Positions 1-11,776 of a stretch of 60,000 nt of DNA are shown in pieces. A program made the translations under genes and the position numbers. The stretch is from Polytrichum commune. Lineage: Eukaryota > Streptophyta > Polytrichopsida > Polytrichales > Polytrichaceae. Under the pieces are notes generated by a model. The model was not told the origin of the DNA. It saw only the letters and a program-made list of their open reading frames with translations, and searched no databases. The stretch covers positions 38,008,001 to 38,068,000 of the forward strand of contig OX485806.1 in assembly GCA_950295325.1 (NCBI GenBank). The letters run 5' to 3'. Position 1 is the stretch's first letter; every line of letters begins with the position of its first letter.

Positions 1-87
1 ACCTTATCATTTGCAATGTTTATGCATAATCCATCAAAATCTTAGTTATGACATATTATCCCTAACATTATTCTTTTATTATTTTAG

Positions 88-311
88 ATTTCATTCCCAT
101 CACTTTGAATTTAGCTCCAGCATTGCCTCCCCTTGATGCAACGGACGAAAATTTTGCCATGGGTGAAGACAAGGATGAAGAACTCAACCTTATACATGCA
201 GACACGGATAAAATGTCTGAAGGTGTGCCACACCTTAATGAACTTAGCCAAACACTTGATTCTGACTTTATTCTAGTTAGCTCTGGACCTAATGACACCC
301 CCCCCCCCTAG
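88..311 (+). CDS. possible 3'-terminal exon, unknown protein (partial)
   Basis: A pyrimidine-rich tract ending in TATTATTTTAG (to position 87) looks like a splice acceptor. From there one frame is open to a TAG at 309-311. It reads FIPITLNLAPALPPLDATDE at the start and is acidic, with many Asp and Glu and a Pro-rich end caused by a C-run at 299-308. An internal ATG at 105 gives 68 residues. I recognise no domain. It could be the last exon of a host gene or transposon gene lying to the left, or a chance open frame. The C-run just before the stop is a likely length-variable site. Confidence 0.25.
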
Positions 312-1440
312 TTCTCTTAGTTTCAACCACCTCAAGTGCATTTTTGAGTTCCATGACCTCACCCTACTTATTCACGTCACATACATCATCATGGCTATTT
401 CTAACTTAGCTCCGCTTTTCTATACTCGCTCGTCTTATGCTTGCTAAGTTCCCTTTATAGACAGTTTCTAAGAATCATCACCAAGCCTTAAGATAAAATT
501 TTAATATCTATGGGTTTGGACTTGATTTTATACAAAATCTTTATCTCCAAGATAAATTTTAAACATGGTTGTTTGTGATTCTTATGATAAGTATGGTTAT
601 GCATCTAAGGTCGACATGTTATATATTCGAATTTGAACCTTTTGGAGTTAACCATTGAAAGTTGAGATGGAGTTGACCGAGGGCAACCACATGTGCCCCA
701 ATGATCATACTAGTGTACACGTTTACGTAACAATCTTCTAAAGTTTGACACGTAGATGATTAAAATATAGTGTGAATAAATCTAACTTTACAAAGATTTG
801 AATCGTACATATAGATCCATCGTAAGAGTGCACATCTTCTTCAATAAGTTGTTAATTCGGACCGAGCCTTTTGTAGGAGATTTTGGGGCGATTTTGCTTC
901 GGCCTTTAGGGTTAAGTAACGAGATTTTTTTTTCTAAAACCTTATTAGTTATTAACCCTATATGAGCAATGAACCAATGGAATGATTCCAGCTACATACC
1001 CACCCACTTCGCTATGTGCATTGGGGAAGAAGAAGGAAAAAAAACATTTTAAAAAAACGGATATTCTTGGCCACCACATTATGGAATCGTTCACGTAGAA
1101 ATCATCCAAAATTATAAGCTAATGATGGGAATGTAGGAGTGAGGATGATGGGGCAAAAGGCGGCTCGGACCCACATTGATACTCAAAAAACCGAAGCCCT
1201 TTGATTGGGAGTTTGCCCACATGGGCCATGGAGGCCCCATTGGTACCTTTAGGAATCTCCAGCCTCACCTCTAAAATTAAACTATTCCTTCAAACTTCCA
1301 GCCCTTAACAACCAGAATTTCCGTAGCCTGCCCGCCCCCCCGCCCGCCCGGCCTGCCCGAAGAGAAAACGTTTGCGAACAAAATCTCGACTACCCGTCGC
1401 ACTATTACCCATGCCGTGCGTCTCAAAGGGGAGCCTATAA
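312..1440. other. unassigned intergenic DNA with a GC-rich patch
   Basis: No gene or repeat relationship was recognised over most of this stretch. Positions about 1315-1440 are markedly richer in G and C than the surroundings, with CCCGCC-type repeats and several CpG. An open frame crosses the patch on the minus strand (1277-1468), but it has no recognisable domain and is probably a by-product of the base composition. Confidence 0.5.
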
Positions 1441-1967
1441 CTACACCGCTTTTGGTATTTAGTGTCACGAATACTATTTGTGCAAATGGGCCTAAACTAG
1501 ATGCCTAGAGGTTTCGAAGGTGTCATGTTCACTAATTGTCAATTTGGTTTCGTCAACACAAGTAATTTTTAAAAGTGAAAACTTATCCACATTATGGCAG
1601 TTAGCGTAGCACATTTGAGATACTTCAGATGATATATTTGTGTTTTGGTATCCAAGGGGAAGATATTATTGAGGATATTATTGGCAAGCGTCACATGTTT
1701 ACATTTTAGTATGCACGAGGAAGGTATTTTCGAGCATGCTAATGTCAAGTTTCATTTGTGTACACTTTAGTCAACTTGTAGACCATTTGTGTCACATAAG
1801 CATACACCTCATAACATTATTAAAGATACTTGTGCCAAGATACTGGTAAGCGCTTGAATGCCGATGTGTCATGACGTGATACTAATGGTGGAGTTGTTGA
1901 TCAATAGTCTAGTTTATCATATTTCTCAAAATATGGTAAGTGGCACTAAATACCATAAATGGTGTAG
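1441..1967. mobile_element. family P MITE with palindromic ends (copy P1)
   Basis: The left end is CTACACC....GGTATTTAGTGTCAC (1441-1468). The right end is its inverted complement, GTGGCACTAAATACC....GGTGTAG (1940-1967). Each end is itself a rough palindrome, with ACAC...GTGT flanking an AT core. The 527-bp interior has no coding capacity. An inverted, diverged copy lies at 6564-7028 and shares interior sequence, including CTAGATGCCTAGAGG. The superfamily is unproven. The base triplet before the left end is TAA, like other copies that sit next to TTA or TAA. Confidence 0.6.
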
Positions 1968-1990
1968 CACTTCAATGCAACTGTCAAGGT

Positions 1991-2015
1991 TTTTGTTTTT
2001 TTTTGGGGGGGGGGG
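1991..2015. repeat. T-run followed by 11-G run
   Basis: A T-rich run is followed directly by eleven G residues (2005-2015). It lies just outside a Tourist B element. It is a simple-sequence tract likely to vary in length. Confidence 0.8.
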
Positions 2016-2030
2016 CTTGCTGGTATAATA

Positions 2031-2511
2031 GGTTGTTTTACACATAGACTAAGAGGCACGACCATGAAAATCTAAGGGCTCTTTGAAAATAAAAAATCAT
2101 CAAAAGGTTGTACTATGGGAAATTGCAATACAATTTTGCAATTGATGGGCCCTCAAGCTCATTGTAAAGTGAAAGTGGGACATGTTGAGGGATTGCAACA
2201 TATGTTTGGGTTTGGGTTCCTACCATGGTAATATAATATTTCTAGGAGCTAATGACAATTTAATTAATTCTCACGGTCCCTAGTTTTGTGTAAGCCCGCC
2301 TCTTTTTGATGGGCCTAACGCAATATCCAGTAGACCATGAAACATTATTTTTTTGTTGCCACGTAGGATGTCATGTAGATTATCCATTCAAATAGTTTCG
2401 ATCCTTGAGCCTTCAAAGGTCTAGTGTAAAGTGAGCTTGGACCACTTCTCAACCAATCATATAACTTTTATATCACGGGTCAAGGGCCCTCAAGCTCTAG
2501 TGTAAAGTGCC
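2031..2511. mobile_element. Tourist B MITE (481 bp, old copy)
   Basis: The element is colinear with the copy at 59376-59816. Shared blocks include GACCATGAAAATCTAAGGG, GGGCCCTCAAGC, AGTGTAAAGTGA and GGTTTGGGTTCC. The right end TAGTGTAAAGTGCC is followed by TTA. The left end, GGTTGTTTTACACA, is degenerate. No protein is encoded. Family membership rests on copies in this window; the Harbinger/Tourist assignment comes from the clean TTA duplication of the copy at 47343-47817. Confidence 0.7.
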
Positions 2512-2570
2512 TTAAGTATCCAAATTAAGCCTAATCGGATGTATACACCCTCATCCATTACTACACTAAA

Positions 2571-3648
2571 TATGGGCAATATTACCGGCTTGGGTTTTGT
2601 GGCGTCTTTGTAAACTCATCCATGGCGGATGAAAGGGCTTGCATAAAAACAAGTCTACTCCATGTTGACAGTCAAATTAGTTGGACCCAAATAGACTAAT
2701 TCAGGGTCTTGGATGTCAATTTCCAAAAACAAATAACCTTAAAAAATTGCATTCATGTTATATAACAATTCGTTAGGGTTTGTACAATCCTCATCGTATT
2801 AGTTTACATAGAGCACAAATGTCTCACCAATATGGGTTGATGAGCACCTACTTCATTCATGGTGACATGGACCTTGGGGTTTTAGATGTCTATGTAAACT
2901 CATCCATAGTGGTCGCAAGGGCTCTAATGAAAACTTGCCTACATGTTGGGGACCATACCACTCAAGTGAACTCCTATTCACTAATTTGAGGTTTTTTAAG
3001 TCATTGTCATAGTCATTTACCTTAAAATAGTAACCCTAATGTTTCCATAGACACCACAAATCCTTTGCCGGTGACATATACTTCGTAGAGTCTTGGTGAA
3101 CTCTTCCATTGGAAATAAGGGGCTCTAGTAAAACAAAACCCCCTAGGGCACAAGGCTAACTCCTTCCAATTGCATTCCATTAGACTTATTCAAGGTTTTT
3201 GATGCCATTTTCAGAGCTAAATCTCTTTAGAATGATAGATTTTAGACTTGAGACTATAGTTTTTTTGACCTTCCCAATGGATGAGTTTGCATAAACACAT
3301 TGAAACTCTAACCATCCTTTCTAGTGAGAGCTTTGTGGCGTCTAACATCCATTGGAAAGGTGAAAATGTAGTGACCACTTCTAGACAAATTCGACTCCGA
3401 GAATTGCTTGAGAGGCTCCAAATTTATGTGCTAAATATTGTGTTTAGTCTCAATTATTATTTGGATTTACATAATGTTGTATCTACTTATTGCATATCTC
3501 ATATTTTACCAACAAATGTGAGATTGGTTGTTTGGACATTATAGAATATTAACTAGTTTGCTTGGTAGAAGATTATATCCATTATAAAAATATTTTGCAA
3601 TGTGGAACTTTGAATAGTAAGTGACACTAAATATCATATTTAGTGTAG
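2571..3648. mobile_element. family P element, 1078 bp, enclosing other repeats (copy P10)
   Basis: The left end CTACACTAAATATGG (from 2571) is matched in inverse by ATATTTAGTGTAG (to 3648). Both ends are flanked directly by TTA (2568-2570 and 3649-3651), a 3-bp duplication typical of Harbinger-like insertion. The right end contains a perfect palindrome, ACACTAAATAT...ATATTTAGTGT, at 3624-3646. The interior holds the R5 repeat cluster, so this may be a composite or an element that received later insertions. Confidence 0.55.
2589..3300. repeat. cluster of R5 repeats
   Basis: The phrase TTGTGGCGTCTTTGTAAACT then CATCCATGG (from 2589) recurs in diverged form at about 2875-2910 (GATGTCTATGTAAACTCATC) and about 3085-3115. 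An inverted version ends the block near 3265-3300 (GGATGAGTTTGCATAAACAC). Isolated relatives occur at 3710-3740, 42710-42735, 55846-56093 and 58605-58737. The block behaves like direct and inverted copies of a short MITE. Short open frames inside have no recognisable product. Confidence 0.5.
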
Positions 3649-6563
3649 TTAGAATGAATCATCCATGTACCCTATAAGGTGCTTGCTTTACCTTGAGCCC
3701 CTTCATGCAAGATGGATGAGTTTATGTAAACACAACAAAGCTTTGTGTATTTGGAATACATCATACATGTTATGGGGCATACAATGTGTTATGTACATTT
3801 TTATCTTGTACAAGAAGAATTATCTAATGTAACATAACAATTATATATATATGAAATGCATCAACGCAGTTCAATGCATGAAATAAAATTGTATTATATT
3901 TTATGTAACTAATTTTTTTAACATAATTATTACATTATCAACATAAATGAACATATGTAGGTCAATTCGTTCGATTGTGCATTTAGGCATATTCCAAATA
4001 ATTTTGAATACAAAGAAATACATACAATAATATGTGGCTATTGACTACATGTATTAAGGAATGTTCCCCACCGAGAGGTGGATGTAGCCATAGGATGAAG
4101 ACACTCTTCAATTATGTTTGCTTCCCTAGGACGTTGGCATGTCTATCTCTTTATTTATCTATCTATTTCATATTTTCACATTTATTGGTATAGAATAAAG
4201 TTTTTTGTAAGAAAAAATTGAACCTTCCACATGCATATTGTTTTCTAATCAATCGGTGTGAATGTCATGATGATAATGTGGCCCACAATCTTCATGTAAG
4301 GTGTGTGGATGTTATTTGGTTTGTTTTCCATGTTCCCCAACTTGTACTGATTAAATGTGCACAACAAAATACATATTGCAATAGCAAATCTATGATGAAG
4401 CATCAACAAATATTGGAATTGAAGACTGGACCTCCCTTGATTTTGTTATGCTCATTGGAAGTTGATGTTTGTTGATTCTTAACCCAATACATGAGTCCTC
4501 TCAATTGTATTCACGATTGAGTTGGAATAATTAATAAAAGTTGAAGATGCAATCCAATCTCTTTTAAACATGTGTCTTTATGGTGTTTGTTCTTTGATCA
4601 TTGCTGAACGACACACCAATCAAATATAAGTGTTTGGTTAAGAAAAATAACCAAATAGCACATGCATATCTTCAATTTTGGCTTCAATTTTAAATGTAAT
4701 TTCATTGACAATAATTTGCTAAAAGAGTATGAAATAAACATATGCTTGCAGTCATGAGATTTCAACATTTAGAATTCAAACACTTTGTTCAAAACATTTG
4801 GACAAGTTTGTTTGAACCACAACACATATGGTTGTGGACCGTGTTCATTAGAGTTTATATCAAAACCACAAACTAGTTTCACGTGAGATGATATTCCAAA
4901 CAACTTTCATGACACCCCCTAGGAGTTCACTACCTATAGGGGTACATTAATCATCAAAGTGTAATGCAACTAATGTTTGAGTGAAATTGGACCAAGTCCA
5001 AGTTTATAATCAAAACATGTTGAGTTTTATAAGAAGATCATATGATAGATTGTATGGTAAGATCCTACAATAAAATATGCATAATTGATTATGATATTAT
5101 TATAGTAGTTATTTTCCATTATTCAACATTTATTTATATGTATTTACCTTTTATTTTAAAAATACATTTTATTTTCCATTGTATCTTAATAGCACAACAT
5201 TCAAGTAATCACTGAGGATTCACATATCTCATATATAAAATTTGGCGTATCAAAAATGTATTAAAAGGATTTGTCGATAGATTTGAAGCAACAAAAACAT
5301 CCCGGATTTTACAAACATGTCCAACATTATTTAAATACGTCATAAGGGATTTTTCGAATGATGCTTCAATGTTGCTACATATCATAAGAGTGTTATGGTA
5401 CCAATTTTTTTTATTTTTGTTTCCAAACTCCCTATATTACCTATCACCTCTTCATCACGTTTCAAGGTTACCTTTATCAAAACAATTCTTATAGTATATT
5501 TCAAGTGCTTCCAAAAATTAGTGTTGGTTTTTATAAATATTTTGGTCCCCAACACTTGAAATTAATGGTGTAGTAGGCATTTTGTTCTTAAGCATTCCTC
5601 ACTATCAAAATTCTATGCGTACGGTGTGATCCAAAATATTTGCAAACCCACACTAATTACATTCATTAGTAATTTGATTGGTAATCCTAACATGTCTTTC
5701 TTAAACAACAAGTGTTATGTGTTTCTCACTTTCTATTGATTAATGTTTTTACATCATCCAATTATACGGCACACTAAATACAAAATTGAACATGCACAAC
5801 AAGAATGTGAGTTCCACGCTAAACCTTACAAGTATGAAAATGGTTGTGTTTAGTATTCATTCCAAGATTTTGTAAATGGGAGTAAACTAACTAAAGTACC
5901 CCGAAGGGTTCCATCTAAGTGCTTTTAATGTCCTATTTAGGTCTCTATACATATGGTGTCTTGAAATGTTATAACATGAACATAGATTTTGATATGACGT
6001 TTTCGTGGATAGTGATAGATTGTTGCTTTCCAAGGTTATTTTTCTTGACACTTGGACACAAAGTAACTTGGAAAGATTTTGATGAAGTTTTCATGTCATC
6101 CAATATAAAGAGAGAGCACGCAACTAGTGTGAACATGCTGAAAGTATTGAGGGGTTCAATTATGGGACTTCAACTACCTTCAGTTTGAAATTTGTAATTA
6201 TAAGTTGAGAGACATACATTACATGCACATTACCTTTTAAGTAGTACTTTTTAATCTATATCCTTCTAGCAATCCACTTGTTGCACATGCAATAACAATA
6301 AATCACATCCCGTTGCATCCTCAACGAAGCTAGATGGTGAACAAATCCGGAAACGATGGATGAACAAATGTCATCACAAAAACGTGACACTCCTATTGGA
6401 TGACAAAATGACCATCCGTGTGGCAATGTGTAAATCATACTACATGTTAATTCTAGTTAGTAGCTAGATCTTGAATCCAAAGGATAGAAATGATGTATTG
6501 CTCAAAAGCATTATTTCCCTTCCGTTTGCTTGGAACATTGCCAAATCCCATCCTTGAGTCATG
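3649..6563. other. unassigned AT-rich DNA
   Basis: No gene is recognised. Short open frames (for example 4218-4475 and 5919-6188, plus strand) have no recognisable domain. The only repeat signal I can place is an R2 copy near 4493-4690. Confidence 0.5.
4493..4690 (-). repeat. R2 dispersed repeat (reverse orientation)
   Basis: The stretch contains AAACATGTGTCTTTATGGTG, TTTGTTCTTTGATC and ACACACCAATCAAATATAAG. These are the reverse complement of the R2 block at 8485-8650, which reads GACACCTATTTTTGATTGGT and later GGACACATGTTTAGAG. A close parallel copy lies at 51110-51290. Confidence 0.6.
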
Positions 6564-7028
6564 TACACCAATTCTAGTATTTAGTGTCACGTGCATAATA
6601 GTGTTACTTACCCTATTATGACATGCCTATGCTAGGTTACACTTATGGCCAATGACTTGACCATTGGTGTAAACTCATGGAACTTGGCGTTCTAGTGTGC
6701 TTACTAAAGTCTTGGCATTTGTATGCTCAATAACAATATGAGGTCTATGTTTGCATTTCATGATGATCAACAAGTTGATCATAAGTGTGAACTCACGATG
6801 TTTGGCATTGGTTTTCTCAATAATATCTTCCTCTTGCATCCTAAAACATAAAACTATCATCCCAAGCACTCCAACATGCTACACTATTAGCATATTGTAG
6901 ATAGTTATGCATTTTCAAAAGTTGCTTATGTTGGCAATTACTAGACATGACACTACTAGGCCTCTAGGCATCTAATTCAGATAGCGCGTCAATAGTGACA
7001 ATAGACACTAAGAATCATAAAAAACAGA
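6564..7028. mobile_element. family P MITE, inverted relative of the 1441 copy (P2)
   Basis: The left end reads TACACCAATTCTAGTATTTA then GTGTCAC. The interior near 6940-6975 is the reverse complement of the 1496-1530 region (ATGCCTAGAGG and GTGTCATGT). The right end GACACTAAGAATCATAA is diverged. The open frame at 6675-6869 on the minus strand is not recognisable as a protein. Confidence 0.5.
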
Positions 7029-7410
7029 GTGATATCAAGAATAATAGAACAATGCTTCAAAATGAACCAAAACGCATCATCATAGTACGTTTACCACTTT
7101 GACTATTTATAGGTGAATACATGTTATAATTGTTTTTTAAATATGACAATCGCATATTGAAAGGAAAATAAAATTTCTCCACATTAATTTTGGAGATTTT
7201 AAGCTAAAATTTTCAAAGAATCTGGTTTTCCTAAAAAACATTTAGTGCCAAAATGGTAAAGGTGCTATAGTATTTTAAACTACTATTCCATCCACTCAAT
7301 CATGGACACACAAAATGTGCACAACCGCATGAGTCATGCTAAGGTAGAAGTGCCTAATTATGTTAGTGACCCAATTTAAATCCAAATGAACATAAATGAT
7401 TTTTTTCTAA

Positions 7411-7417
<7 letters not shown>

Positions 7418-7443
<26 letters not shown>
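7418..7443. repeat. (TA)n microsatellite
   Basis: About 13 TA units follow a short GT run. It is a simple-sequence repeat with no gene association seen. Confidence 0.95.
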
Positions 7444-7734
7444 ACACAACTTGTTGGTTAGGGAATGTTTTCAAAATTCAACAATCTTGTTTAGTTTGCA
7501 TGATTCAACAATCATGTGTTCGCTTTGGAGAGCATGTTTGACCACTTTAGATCACAAAGAAACAATTCCTTTCATCGATCATATTTAGTTTGCATGATGT
7601 GAAAAACTTGTCAACTCAATCCATTAATCTTCTTCACACATAAATACATTACAAGCACGTTAAAGGTCTCAAACGCTCAAAGTCTCTACTATAGGCCCTT
7701 CTCCCTTAGTAAGGAAACCCTAAGATATGCGGGC

Positions 7735-7990
7735 ATGGTTTGGTTATGTATCTTAATAAGACACATAATTTTGAGTGGTGTGTGGCTCATGTGGATGTAA
7801 GAATGGACATGTGTCCACAAGAGATTGGACTTTACAATCAAACCATTTCTAAGTGTTGTAGGTTCACTTGTCGACATGATCAAGGGGAGGTATGTGATCA
7901 TACATATAAATAGATATATATATTCTCACTTTGATGATGAAAGATAATCCATAAGAAATTTAAAAACTATGAGGAGAATGGTGACGACCT
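7735..7990 (+). repeat. R2 dispersed repeat, long form
   Basis: This stretch is colinear with 14200-14490. Shared blocks are TTGAGTGGTGTGTGG, GACATGT, AGAGATTGGACT, TCACTTTGATGATGA and CCTTGATTTGGGTTTGCTAT. The 23125-23345 copy shares the first half. No terminal inverted repeat was found, so the class is unknown. Confidence 0.6.
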
Positions 7991-8484
7991 TGATTTGGGT
8001 TTGCTATTCATCTCTTATCAATTGCACTCAAGTTAAGCAAAAATGCTTTTAATAAATAAATAAATAAAATAATTGGCATATCTCCCATATTTGGCCATTC
8101 AAGCCTCGTGTTGGAGACATTGCCAAGTATATTCGGTGCATCTTTTGGCCTTGGGTCTCGGCCCAAGAAAGACCATTTCAATAGAAATGGCTTTTCGATT
8201 TGTGCCCGCCGACATGCCATGCCAATAGCCAACTTCTCCCCCTCATTAATAAGTTGGCCTAAAGGCCTTGGGCTCCAACCCAATTTGGAGCGTAGTCACC
8301 CAAACCCCTTCCCCTCGCCATGTTGGATGGACGGGATCGCTCGGCCCTAAAAAATCTTGCCACACCCTATCCTATGTTGCCAAGTCTCGTGCTCACAATG
8401 TCTTGTCGCCACATATAGTATGTAAATTCCCGCTCTCTTGGCCTTGGCCTTGTTGTTCGGTTGTAAATTCTAAACACATTTTAA

Positions 8485-8830
8485 GGTATGTGGATTCGGT
8501 TACTTCTCTTAATCGGACACCTATTTTTGATTGGTGTGTGGTTCACTGGGGACCAAAGAACGAACACCATAAGGACACATGTTTAGAGAGACTGGACTAC
8601 GCCTCCAGATTTTATTATATACTCCACACTCAATAGTGAACATAATTGGAAGGGTTTGTGTTTTTAATTAAGGAATTAAGAAACATGTACTTTGAATGAC
8701 CATAACCATATCAACGAAGGAGCGATTTTCAATATGTGGATTTGCTAACGCAACACAAGATTCCTTATGTAAGTCTAATTGGTAGAATTGGAGAACATAA
8801 GAAAAGAACCGAATAACACCTATATACCTT
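8485..8830 (+). repeat. R2b dispersed repeat
   Basis: An R2 head (GGTTACTTCTCTTAATCGGA) continues into a second block. That block has CACACTCAATAGTGAACATA, CCATAACCATATCAACGAAG, ACGCAACACAAG and CCTATATACCTT. The same order recurs at 13235-13515 and 56395-56715, all on the plus strand. An open frame at 8268-8636 overlaps it but looks like chance. Confidence 0.6.
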
Positions 8831-9538
8831 ATTAAAAAATCCCCAACGTGTTCTTTGCCTTGAAGGGAGAGAGGGAACTATTTGCATACAAGTGCACCTC
8901 TTCTCTCTCTATGTAAAACAATTTTTTTAAAACAAGTCCTCTATATTAGAGTTAACCGAAAAGTCACCAAGAATGAGGACCAACTCAATGTTTTTGCTAG
9001 AATCTCCCATATTTGCCACTTCCAACACTTCTAACATTTCTTGCAATAAGAATATAAATCTCCAACATCAAGCAAGCTATAGCCATCGGAATGCGTTCAG
9101 TTGAGGAAGGAAAGAACAAGGTGATGGAGTAGTTGGAAATGAAGGAAGGCAAGCAATTGGGAGTGAGAACACAATGTAATGACCTTGGTCATGGATATCA
9201 ATAAAAAGATACATTCTAATCAACATCCATTCTTGTCACTATGGTGACTTCATATCCTATATTTGCTTTGCATCGTCATACATGTGGAAATGTGTACTCA
9301 ATGAAAATATGCAACCACAAAGAGAAAAGCGAGAACACGTGAACTAAGCACTTGCGGGCATCACAAAAGGATCTGTTGAAGTATACATGTATTATTATTT
9401 CAAGCAATGACACTAATGATCAAGCATGAATGTATGCTTGGAAATGCTTTCACTCTCAAACGAGACTACAACCACAACCACAACAAACTAACATCGGATA
9501 CATCTAGAATAGTTAGCACTATCACTACACATGCTCAA

Positions 9539-10697
9539 TAGCTTCCGTTCCAACCATGAGTTTGTGCAAGGTCTTGTTGTTGATCCACAACTTCATATGT
9601 GAGATCCATTCTACGTTGGTGTATGAAATTTGTCAAAGATGGCCGAGGTCCTAAACAAATGGTTGTAGTTGGGTTTGGTGGCATGAAACCGCTTCACGAG
9701 TCTATGAAATTTGAGCTTCAATAACCATTTTCCATTATACTCTCACATGGTAGCCTACATGCATCTTGTTGTATGTGGGTAGAGCTCCCTCATCCATATG
9801 TAGTGGTCTCTCCACATTGACAAATTTGTACATTATGAATATGTTCTCTGCAATGTAGCTGGGATCTCCAAGCAAGCATTCAAAGTATCCATCATTGTGA
9901 GTGACGTGTGCACGGCAACACCTATAGAAGTCTGAGTGGTGGAGGATTGTAACATCCCATAAAACCCAAATACAAGTAAATAAAGAGACCTTTGTGTGAC
10001 ACCACACTCGTATTGTTTATATAATGGAACTGCTTTCAACCTTTAGATCACTTTGTGTGGTCGGAATTATGCCATTGGTTTTGAATCTCAACAATTGTAC
10101 CATCAATAACTCCGATGCAACCTGGAAAATGAGGATTTAAACAAGACAAGCAGTGCCACTCGACCGCATCAGGCCAAGAAATATCTTGAGCACGTGCTTT
10201 GTTGATGCACGAAGCAATGAAAATCACATCGTCGTACAAATTTGTCCACACAACATTCCATTGAAGAGACCTCTAGCTAATTACATCATCGTGCTTCAAA
10301 TACACGACAAGGCTGAGCAAACGTTGCTCAAGTGTCAACTTTGTGGACTTGTCACTCATAACTCTCTCAACATCCGTGCTATGGGCATTGTCGTGAATTG
10401 TAGGACACCCAAGGAAAGCAAGTTCATCAAATTTGTAAACCTCAAAATTAGCCAAAACTTGAACAATGCAAGCACCTCGCACATGCAGTTGGGCACGTCC
10501 ATAACTCCCACATTGTGATCAACGGTCGATTAATCACCTTCCTCCAACTCATTCAGATTGAACAAGTTATAATAGTTGCATGCAACCATCATCATGGTGT
10601 GCGCCACCAAAACGTCTTCCTCTAATTTTTGCAAGATTTCATCATCCGTGTCCATTCCAACAATGCCATCAAAGTCTACAAATGGAACGTAATCCAT
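9539..10697 (-). pseudogene. PIF/Harbinger transposase (DDE nuclease), broken
   Basis: The remnant reads on the minus strand from an ATG at 10697 (MDYVPFVDFDGIVGMDTDDE). Family-typical segments follow in order, in shifting frames. They are VLVAHTMMMVACNYY; the stretch TLEQRLLSLVVYLKHDDV (10273-10482); FPGCIGVIDGT, which carries the first catalytic Asp (10048-10251); DVTILHHSDFYRC with the second Asp, then LLGDPSYI (9735-10007); and finally RRMDLTYEVV and HGWNGS near 9540-9600. Harbinger transposases cut and paste DNA with TTA/TAA targets. Several stops and frameshifts interrupt it. The codon expected for the third catalytic residue, Glu in the VRVEW context, reads TAA (VRV then stop then W). 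The span of about 386 codons fits a nearly full-length protein. I found no terminal inverted repeats around it and no convincing Myb-like partner gene. Confidence 0.85.
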
Positions 10698-10820
10698 AGA
10701 AATGAAAAGGTAAGAAGGATGATGAGATATTCCACTAATATGTGGAACCCTAAAATTTCAAGAGAGCTCAACTAAGAGAGCTTCAAAACTTGAGAAAGTG
10801 CGCTATTAAAACAATTTAGC

Positions 10821-10980
10821 TGATGGGAATTAGCGTGGGAACACGTAATGTGTTGGGAACCAATGTGGAAATGCATCCTTTGTTGGTAATCAACATGGGA
10901 ACTTGTCATTTTCTAGTAACTTACATGGGAACATGTCATTTGATGGGAGCATACGTGGGAACACGTCATTTGCTAGGAAC
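10821..10980. repeat. 30-bp tandem repeat, five units plus part
   Basis: Units start at 10821, 10851, 10881, 10911 and 10941, with a partial unit at 10971. The spacing is exactly 30 bp. The core is close to TGGGAACATGTCATT. The units are diverged from each other but keep the register. The array begins 124 bp upstream of the transposase start codon, where subterminal repeats or promoter sequences of a transposon would be expected. Confidence 0.85.
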
Positions 10981-11123
10981 GCGACGAGGCTTCTAGCATG
11001 CCATGTTTAGGCACCTAGCCTTTGGTGTATGCACCCGGCACTTTTCATTTATGAAGCCAAATTCCGGGTACAGGATGAAAGGCAAGCCTACATGCCCTTA
11101 ACTTCAAGGATGACATTATTATA

Positions 11124-11238
11124 AACCATAAATGACTTTGTGTCGTAAAATCTTAAATTCACATTAAATGGTTATACCAATGCATCACTTCGAATAATAA
11201 TATGCTATATTTGGGATAACTAGTGTATCAACTATTGT
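11124..11238. mobile_element. family P short-form fragment (P6)
   Basis: The sequence matches the right half of the copy at 34066-34288. It shares CATAAATGACTTTG, GTAAAAT and ATTAAATGGTTATA, followed by TTTGGGATAACTAGTGT. The left half is missing or unrecognisable. Confidence 0.5.
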
Positions 11239-11274
11239 AGTTCTCACATGGCAAAGGAGGAACCAAACTAGAAA

Positions 11275-11510
11275 AGAAAAGAAAAATCAACGTCAGGCAA
11301 ATTGACGTGAATTTGAGCATGTTGGTCCTAACCTGCTCAAGGGTCTTCTTGGTGCAAGAAGGATTGACTGCCTACCTTGTGGTCGGTGGGTTGGAGCCAA
11401 ACCAGATAAGGAAAGGGGTGATTTCTATACAAAGAGGTCGACTCACATGTTCTATTCTGCGAGAAGAGATTTGGGAAAGGGCTTGAACTTTTCCAACTCC
11501 CACTGTTAAA
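11275..11510 (-). mobile_element. old tRNA-derived SINE copy
   Basis: The block shares the body of the SINE at 28648-28920: GACGTGAATTTGAG, CCTGCTCAAG and a CTTGGT...CTTACCTTG-like run. The 3' end on the minus strand is a pyrimidine-rich, purine-broken tail (AAAGAAAAGAAAAA on the plus strand at 11273-11286). The tRNA-like box B region is decayed (CTTGAAC in place of ATTCGAACC). No target duplication was found, consistent with age. Confidence 0.6.
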
Positions 11511-11538
11511 TCTCACATGGCAAGAATAGGAGCTGATA

Positions 11539-11776
11539 CCATGCGCACACTAGGACCAACGACCAACTACACCACTAGGAGAGTTTCTATTTTGATAAGA
11601 GTTTTTGTCATAAATGCATTGACGATATTGTAGTACATTACATCCAATGAGGTTATTGTGTATAGGACAAAATTCCTTATTAATAACAGTAAATTTTGAA
11701 AAGAGATGCACTTTCCCTATCAAGAGGGACTCCTCCTACTACCCAGGACCAACAACTGGCCCTAATGTGGACATGG
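11539..11776. mobile_element. R6 MITE (238 bp)
   Basis: The terminal inverted repeats are CCATGCGCACACTAGGACCA on the left and, on the right, the inverse of CCATGTCCACATTAGGGCCA. The interior is colinear with 22794-23026, sharing GAGATGCACTTT, GGGACTCCTCCTA and ATGAGGTTATTGTG. There is no coding capacity and the target duplication is unclear. Confidence 0.65.

Noticed and set aside
1315-1440. CpG-island promoter
   Set aside because: No downstream gene is visible. The GC-rich patch alone is not enough.
9060-9180. Myb-like second ORF of the Harbinger element
   Set aside because: A Lys/Glu-rich scrap on the plus strand with a stop inside shows no Myb/SANT signature.
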